Assembly: GCA_950295325.1 (NCBI GenBank)
Contig: OX485806.1
Span: 8,000,001-8,064,000, forward strand
Direction of reading: 5' to 3'
DNA length: 64,000 nt
Source: Polytrichum commune
Lineage: Eukaryota; Streptophyta; Polytrichopsida; Polytrichales; Polytrichaceae
Every line of letters begins with the position of its first letter. The first letter of the stretch is position 1. Shown piece after piece: positions 58,157-64,000 of this stretch. Position numbers and translations under genes: made by a program. Below the pieces are notes generated by a model. The model did not search any database, was not told where the DNA came from, and saw only the letters and a list, made by a program, of their open reading frames with translations.

Positions 58157-58665
58157 CACTGTTGACATTCATACTGCACTATTGTAACTATCGACTGTAT
58201 ATATGTTGGTGCATTCATTGCCTGGGGAAAATAAACCTTTACATTTACAAAAAGAAAATGCAGCCTTGTTTTGAAGGCTAGTAAGTTGACTTGACCGAGT
58301 AAGGTATTGTTTTGCTTTGAATTTTATTGGGAACCTTTTGGGTGAGAGAATCTTGGTCAAATTGAAGCATCACTCCACATGATACAATTGTGTGTGAAAT
58401 CCAATAAACCTTTTGGAAAGGACTTTAGTAACATCCAAGCACCCCTTCAAAGGACCTTGTCAAGGAGGCATATTCTACACATGTAGAAGGATATACCTTT
58501 GTGGAGGGTGGGCCCCCAAAGGTAAGTTAGAGATTACAATATTCTACTTTACATGCACATACTTACATCGCACGATGAGTCCCGGAAACATGTGGGTTTC
58601 AATATTACAATGTTAGCTTTTTGACAGAAATAGCAACACTTAAGCAGCTACACTACATTGCCCTA

Positions 58666-58855
58666 TTAGTGTGGGTTACCATTTGGAGTTGTGTGTTGCT
58701 ATAACTTATTTACCGACATGTTAGCTTTTTACCAACAAAGTTATACAATATTTTGCGGTGTGCATATTAACTACACATGTTGTTTGTGGGGAAAAAATGA
58801 TACTCTCAGTGAAAAGTTGTAGCAACATGTAACTCCGAATGGTGACCCACATTAA
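58666..58855. mobile_element. 190-bp MITE, ~42-bp TIRs, CTA duplication
   Basis: TTAGTGTGGGTTACCATTTG, GAGTTGTGTGTTGCTATAAC is inverted at the right as GTTGTAGCAACATGTAACTC, CGAATGGTGACCCACATTAA. CTA flanks both ends (58663-58665, 58856-58858). The three-base duplication suggests a PIF/Harbinger-type element. Confidence 0.78.
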
Positions 58856-59581
58856 CTAGACTAAATAGTGTAAACGATGGCTCCTTTCCAAAGTAAGAGG
58901 TCGTGAGTAAAGAACTCTGATGGTTGCTTGTTGAAAACTCTACAGTACATAGTATGAGTGCTCCCCATAAACAAGGAATCCCATAATTAATGGAGAATTA
59001 TGCTTTTTTAATACATGGTCCCACATAACGCAACCCCTTGAGTAATGTTTTGGAGTTGGAAATGAGACCATGAGTCAATTGCCTTGCCACCAACACCTAA
59101 TGATGGGAAGGATGAAACGGGAGAGGAGAGGAGAGGAGAGGGTCCAAACGTTGATTATTATTTTACTTTTAACTAAATGAATCCCTAAATGAAGGCAAGT
59201 AATCCCGAATACTGAGCTCAGATTGGAATGAGTCAATAATCAACCTATGGGGGCCATGTTTTGACTAATACGACCTCGGTAGGTGTTAGGAAACCAAAGC
59301 ATTCGAAAAGGCCAAGAATTTGTGACAGCCACGTAAGGTGAAGGCAATTGATAGCATCATAATTCCAAATGAATAAAGTAAGTTTAAGTTAGGATGGATA
59401 AGTCTTGAATCTATAGGGGGTGAGTTTTAAGAAAAGAAAAAGAAAAAGAAACGCCCGTACATGGTACCGGCGTGAATGTGAGCCCGTTATCCAAATACTT
59501 AACACAACGGACCGTGTTGTAGTATGAGGTTTTATGCCTCTCTGGGAGGTGGGCTCTGGTGTTACGTTTTTATCCCTTTGT

Positions 59582-59944
59582 TTAAGGGGGTGTGACAGTA
59601 GCTTGTTTGTTTTCTAGTTTTCTTTTGTTAAGGACTAGGTAGGTGAGATATTTAATGGCATTATGGTGTATATTTTTCATGAGTGTTTTAATGCTGGATT
59701 TTGGGAGTTTAAGTTTGGTTAATTTGTCGATGGATTGTTCGTGTATGGCTCCCCGAACGCCTGCTGTGATGGTGATTAGGGGGTTCGTTTTCCAACCCTG
59801 AGTTTGTATGTTATTAATTAGTGGGTCGTATTTGGTGTGTTTGTGTATGAGTGCTTGTTCGGGGAATCTGTCATGACAATATGTGAATTCAATGAATTGT
59901 ATTGTATGGGAGAGTGATGGTAATAAAGGCGTGGGGGGTGAGTT
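59582..59944 (-). pseudogene. ATG-less 120-codon frame, retroelement-like
   Basis: On the minus strand, an open frame from a stop at 59945-59947 to TAA at 59582-59584 reads with clear protein-like composition: HTIQFIEFTYCHDRFPEQAL, IHKHTKYDPLINNIQTQGWK, TNPLITITAGVRGAIHEQSI, DKLTKLKLPKSSIKTLMKNI, HHNAIKYLTYLVLNKRKLEN, KQATVTPP. It has no plausible ATG start. I associate the CHDRF...KYDPL...ITAGVRGAIH layout with the tail of reverse-transcriptase polyproteins of plant retroelements, from memory only. No other retroelement domain was found next to it. Host function cannot be excluded. Confidence 0.55.
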
Positions 59945-60390
59945 TTAACCGGAGATCATACCATGGTTGTCATGAAATTCAACCGATTTCTGAAGATGCA
60001 ACGTTAGGTTCTTTTAATCAATGAAGTTATGTGGTTGCAAGGAATGGCACCAAACGTTGCCAACTCCACAGTCCACGTTGCATAACACATAATACCATTC
60101 GTTCTTCAAGTGTAAACTGCTAAGAATTTGAGCAAAGCAAGTGTTCATTTCCAAGGTGAGAACCATATAAGCATCATTCATTGCCAGAATCATATGTGGA
60201 AGTAAAAGGATACATAGATTACAAGTAATAATTTGTGGCAACCATATCGTTGTGGATGCCTTAAAAAAAAACCAACACCCTCTATAGGTCTATGGTGGAT
60301 TCATCCAACTTAATCTCATCGCACTAATTTGGCAACTTTGCTCCTAGTTCTCAAATATTTTGTTTATATAGGTTTTCTTTGAGCCATAAA

Positions 60391-60568
60391 CATAACATTA
60401 TTAAGTAGTATGCGTTTGTTCATGTGGGCCCTAAGAATGTAACCATGGGATGTCCTAACCTAGTGCAAGGAGACTCAAATTAAGTTTGAATTTGTGTTAG
60501 GTGGGACATCCCATGGTTATATTCTCAAGGCCCACATGAACGAACGCACATTGCTTAATAATGTTATG
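60391..60568. mobile_element. 178-bp foldback (hairpin) element, copy 2
   Basis: Second copy of the family at 9060-9238: CATAACATTATTAAGTAGTA, ATGTGGGCCCTAAGAATGTA, ACCATGGGATGTCCTAACCT, loop, then GGACATCCCATGGTTATATT and CTTAATAATGTTATG. The arms are slightly more diverged than in copy 1. Confidence 0.88.
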
Positions 60569-60569
60569 A

Positions 60570-63228
60570 AGGGTTGCCAACAATTCACCTTCAACTTTAT
60601 GTGGTTACCTTGGTTTTAAAGAAAATACATGCTCTTGCCCTTGTAAGTGCCGCACGTGGGGATGGGGCAAGTTTATAGCTAGAGCTTCGTGGGGTCCAAG
60701 CAATGTGTCCATGCAAAACATTACTCAATTTCCTTCGTTGTGCTACACGGGTCCGGAAATCCGCTGGGAATGGTGCCCCCATTATTCGGGGATTCCCCCC
60801 TTCTTTCATGTATGTTCGGCATGAGTATCATAGATGTTGTCACCAATAAGTTGTGATGTGGAGTAAAGTAATGACCAACTTCCTTATGTTTATTCTTAGT
60901 GTTCATTCCTTATAATTATCAATGCTACCTCCCTACTGCCACCACACTATTTGTAGGTGCAGTGCCCCGACAACGATCGGTTACTGTGGATATTTTCCAT
61001 CTCTCCTTGGCAAACTCTTGCCACTTTATTTCCACCTTTCGGATACACAAGGGTGATGTGTTACTTAGTTATGTGAAGGGTTATTGGAAAAACAAACTCC
61101 TACTAGATGGAGGTTGATTCAATTCAACCAGGTCCCAATACACATATTTGGGGTCTTTTGTAGTGAATTATGAAGTGAACCAAACTAACATATATCATGT
61201 AAACATGCCTTCACCTTCATGATGAACGGATAACTTAGACACCACGAAGCTTCAACCGCAACATTGTTAATTCATTCACCAACACATCAATAGAACTTAA
61301 TCATTCATCAAAGCAAAGGGGTTGTGCATCACATGAAGCAAGAGGGTTATGGCCACTTGTTCTTGCTTTAACCTAAAAGGTTAGAAAGTTGAGAGGCCCA
61401 ATCGGGGCTGCAAATGCAACTTATGGAGATGTTTATGGTCAATTTTTGTTGATTCAAACCGATGTCAAAAGTGGTTCCATCTAAACTTCATCAGTTTATT
61501 AGGTGTATTCTTATGATTATACCTATATTATAAAAAGGAAAACGGGTGAAACGATCACCCATATCTGAAGCATTATGGTGTGTATTTGGTCCTCATTATG
61601 ACATACATCCGTACATTCATTTCCTCTTTTTAAAAGATTGTGTTGAATATAGTTTCAATGTTGTAGACCAAATGAAAAAGTCTCTTTAACATATGACGGG
61701 AGCATCATTTCAAAGAGTGATCCATGTTGAGAACCACCCATATCGGCATTTGCATTGACCATCGTGAATGATATTTGAATGGCTATGTCCGATGTTCCTT
61801 GCATTTTGACCTGCTTTTGGAAATAGGAATCACATGTATGGTCTTAACACTCCTGCACCTTGCCTCATGTATGCTCCATGCTACTCCTGATAACATGTCT
61901 CTTCGCAACAAAGACCTAGTCCATCAAGTTGCAATCTAGCTTTGGGGCTAATGGCATGGATGTCCCTCAAGGCACTCGAAATCACTCACGATACATAAAC
62001 ACAGCTCATTGTGTCTAAGAGCAACTTCCAGTATGGCCATTGGGAAATTATTCTCTCAATATTCAATTTTTTAGATTTTTGGGGAGCAAGGTCGCCTGTT
62101 CATTCCACCTACACATGTGCTCAAATCCTCATTTTCCACCAAATTACTATTGAGGAAAAACCAACTATATAAACTTCTTGCCATCCTCAAGAATCGGCGA
62201 TCAAAAGATCTTCTCCCTCTCAATTAGTAACAAGTTCAGTTTCACGTTCAATGAAGATTTGTTAATCATATAGATACGGATTCTTCGAGGAAAGTTTGAA
62301 AACCGATTATTCGAGAGAAACGTTTTCCGGCGACCATACGAGTCGCTTCAATAACTGAAGGTTTCTGAGGCTAAGAATAAGCTTTGTGTTGGATGAACGA
62401 GAGGTACATTTGGATGCCATAATTGGCTATCTCCCTCGTGCTTGATGGATTCAGAGCCTTTCAAAAGGAGGAAAAAGCTTGGAAGATGGCCTGATCACTT
62501 TGACACTTTCAATCAGTGGCAATGATGCACAAAAACCTCTTTCTAACTCGTTGGGCCTTGATGCTCCTGCATATATTTAGACAGCATAGAATATTATATT
62601 CGTACACGTTGACAAGCGTCACAAACATTCTTCAGGCCAAACAATATGGAAAGCTTTCAGGAGCACTTTCAAGCTTTCTTTCTTACAACGAGTAAAGTCT
62701 CGCTGCAGGTCCCACACACACTTGGATTTCCCTGCCTCCAAATTGGAATAGCTTTTCTAGGAAGCTCTTCAGAACCTTCGTATTGTGAGTATGTATGGGG
62801 ATGATCATTGAACAGGGAGAACCAACCGGTAGTTACAGATTGCCTGATTGAGGTTTAAGAAAATAGCTGATCGTTAGAGAGGAATTTAGAGAATATACCT
62901 CAGATTAATAAAGACCAAAACCAAAAGACGTCAACATGTAACTGGTTGGATGTGGAAACACTAGGATTTCAATCGATTATGCTATGAAATCTTCCTGGAC
63001 ACTGGTGATGATCACTACTGAATTAGAAGCTTTCAAGTTTACTATGGGCTTCCAACAACGGCTTGTTCGCCTATCCCCTCTAGGTTAGTCATCAAGGCAA
63101 CTTCACTATTCCGGAGCCTGGCTGAACAAGGATGTAACACTTGGCACAAATCAACAATCATGTGGAAGACATTTTAGGGTTTACCTCATTGGGAAATCCA
63201 TGACAACCTAGCATTTCATAAAAAACAT
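60570..63228. other. No recognised gene; possible decayed LINE body at right
   Basis: No motif was recognised. Because a LINE-like 3' coding end starts at 63232 on the same strand, part of the sequence just before it may be decayed LINE, but no reverse-transcriptase motif could be read. Confidence 0.35.
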
Positions 63229-63231
63229 AGG

Positions 63232-63675
63232 ATGATATCAAGGAGGCTTTTCTTACTAAAGAGTGGAACTCTTACCATCCTTCTAGGAAGAAACTAGATT
63301 ATCTCCACCTCAAAGGGTTTTCTTAAATACGAATGTGAATGGTACTTGAAGCAACCATTGACTATGGCACAATGCGAAATCATTGATGCCTACCGCACCT
63401 CGAACGATAGACTTGTCATTGAAGCTGGACGATGGGTGGTTATCCCTATCTCTAGAGATACTAGACGATGCCACTTTTGCTCCTACAAAGTAGTTGAAAA
63501 TAAGACGCATTTCGTGTTGGAATGTCCCTTATATAACCATGTTAGAGGCAAGTTTCCATCATTATTTGAGAACGTAGTTCCCATGAACCTCAAGTCTTTC
63601 TTTCAAGTAGACCACCAAGTTGACATTAGCCTTTATCTCACACAGGCTCCACACTCTGCCACTCTAGAGACTTAG
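63232..63675 (+). pseudogene. LINE-type ORF2 3' end, zinc-knuckle, frameshifted
   Basis: Two frames follow each other: DIKEAFLTKEWNSYHPSRKK, LDYLHLKGFS (63232-63327), then, after a one-base shift, KYECEWYLKQPLTMAQ, IIDAYRTSNDRLVIEAGRW, RRCHFCSYKVVENKTHFVLE, CPLYNHVRGKF and a tail to TAG at 63673-63675. The CX2C-X9-HX4C (CHFC...H...C) knuckle after a RLxIExGRW segment is the usual C-terminal zinc-binding region of LINE reverse-transcriptase proteins. The frameshift shows it is dead. Similarity-like coding may continue out of frame to about 63765. Confidence 0.72.
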
Positions 63676-63958
63676 CTAGTTTGAAGCCATCATGATGAAC
63701 TTTTAGTCCCATTAACCTTTTGGGCTTTCCCGGACTTTAAATACCATTTCATTCATGTAGGTTAATATTCTATTCACAAGCCAATGCTGAACCTCTGCTT
63801 CTTCTTCTCCTTTGAATGAAAATCAATCAATAGCTTCAGGCTCAGAAGCCATTTCATGTTCAAACTAGGTGTGCAATTGACAAACACTGGCGACTCCCCA
63901 TAAGTAGTACACCATTTGGAGCATCAGATGGTTGGTTGATTTTCATAAGTGCTTTGAG

Positions 63959-64000
63959 TAAGGTGTGTTATTTGGCTACTTTTCTCTCTGCACCCGCTTC
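63959..64000 (+). mobile_element. R1 repeat, left end, cut by window edge
   Basis: TAAGGTGTGTTATTTGGCTA, CTTTTCTCTCTGCACCCGCT, TC matches the R1 start (…CTCTGCACCCACTTCTC). It continues beyond the window. Confidence 0.65.

Noticed and set aside
59420-59460. A-rich run (AAGAAAAAGAAAAAGAAA) next to the 59582-59944 frame, as a possible LINE poly(A) tail
   Set aside because: It is A-rich on the plus strand, the wrong strand for the 3' end of a minus-strand element.

Overview
The window is nuclear DNA from a land plant, most likely a seed plant. The evidence is multi-exon genes with GT-AG introns, plant-type proteins (a GH28 polygalacturonase, a MYB-CC factor, a PRP2/ESP3-type DEAH helicase), an initiator tRNA-Met with its CAT anticodon, a Stowaway MITE with TA duplications, and a very high load of dispersed and tandem repeats. 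I cannot name the species.

Genic part (1 to about 30 kb). The 3' end of a polygalacturonase gene (+) lies at 211-1155. A 255-bp tandem array at about 1270-2690 carries a fragment of the next gene. That gene (-), at 2692-3552, is an uninterrupted frame for an organelle-type atypical SDR protein. An initiator tRNA-Met gene at 4650-4721 is followed by two damaged relatives, one of them split by a transposable element. A DEAH-box spliceosomal helicase (-) occupies 7945-18619; 25 exons join in frame into 967 codons, and only the N-terminal ~75 residues were not found. A MYB-CC (MYR1/MYR2-like) transcription factor gene (-) occupies 24705-28670 in six exons, with a ~310-bp tandem repeat in intron 1 and a CT-rich upstream region.

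Repeat-rich part (about 30-64 kb). No intact host protein gene was recognised here. It holds a ~68-bp minisatellite at two loci, a tRNA-derived SINE with target-site duplication and a relative 27 kb away, a tRNA-Lys-like sequence, an 18-bp-TIR MITE nested in a second MITE family (six copies), a ~158-bp satellite array of about 15 monomers, a 972-bp pogo-type element keeping a transposase-tail ORF, a Stowaway element and several small foldback elements. Remnants of copia, hAT-like and LINE-like coding sequence are also present. One ~400-bp TIR repeat family (called R1 here) occurs at least eleven times, including three helicase introns.

The most interesting signals are structural: a 179-bp almost perfect hairpin in a helicase intron with a second copy 51 kb away; a ~0.9-kb inverted repeat; an 86-nt miRNA-like foldback; an ATG-less 120-codon frame at 59582-59944 that looks like a retroelement tail; and the nested insertions that give a relative order of element activity. 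I saw no convincing new enzymatic or defence system.
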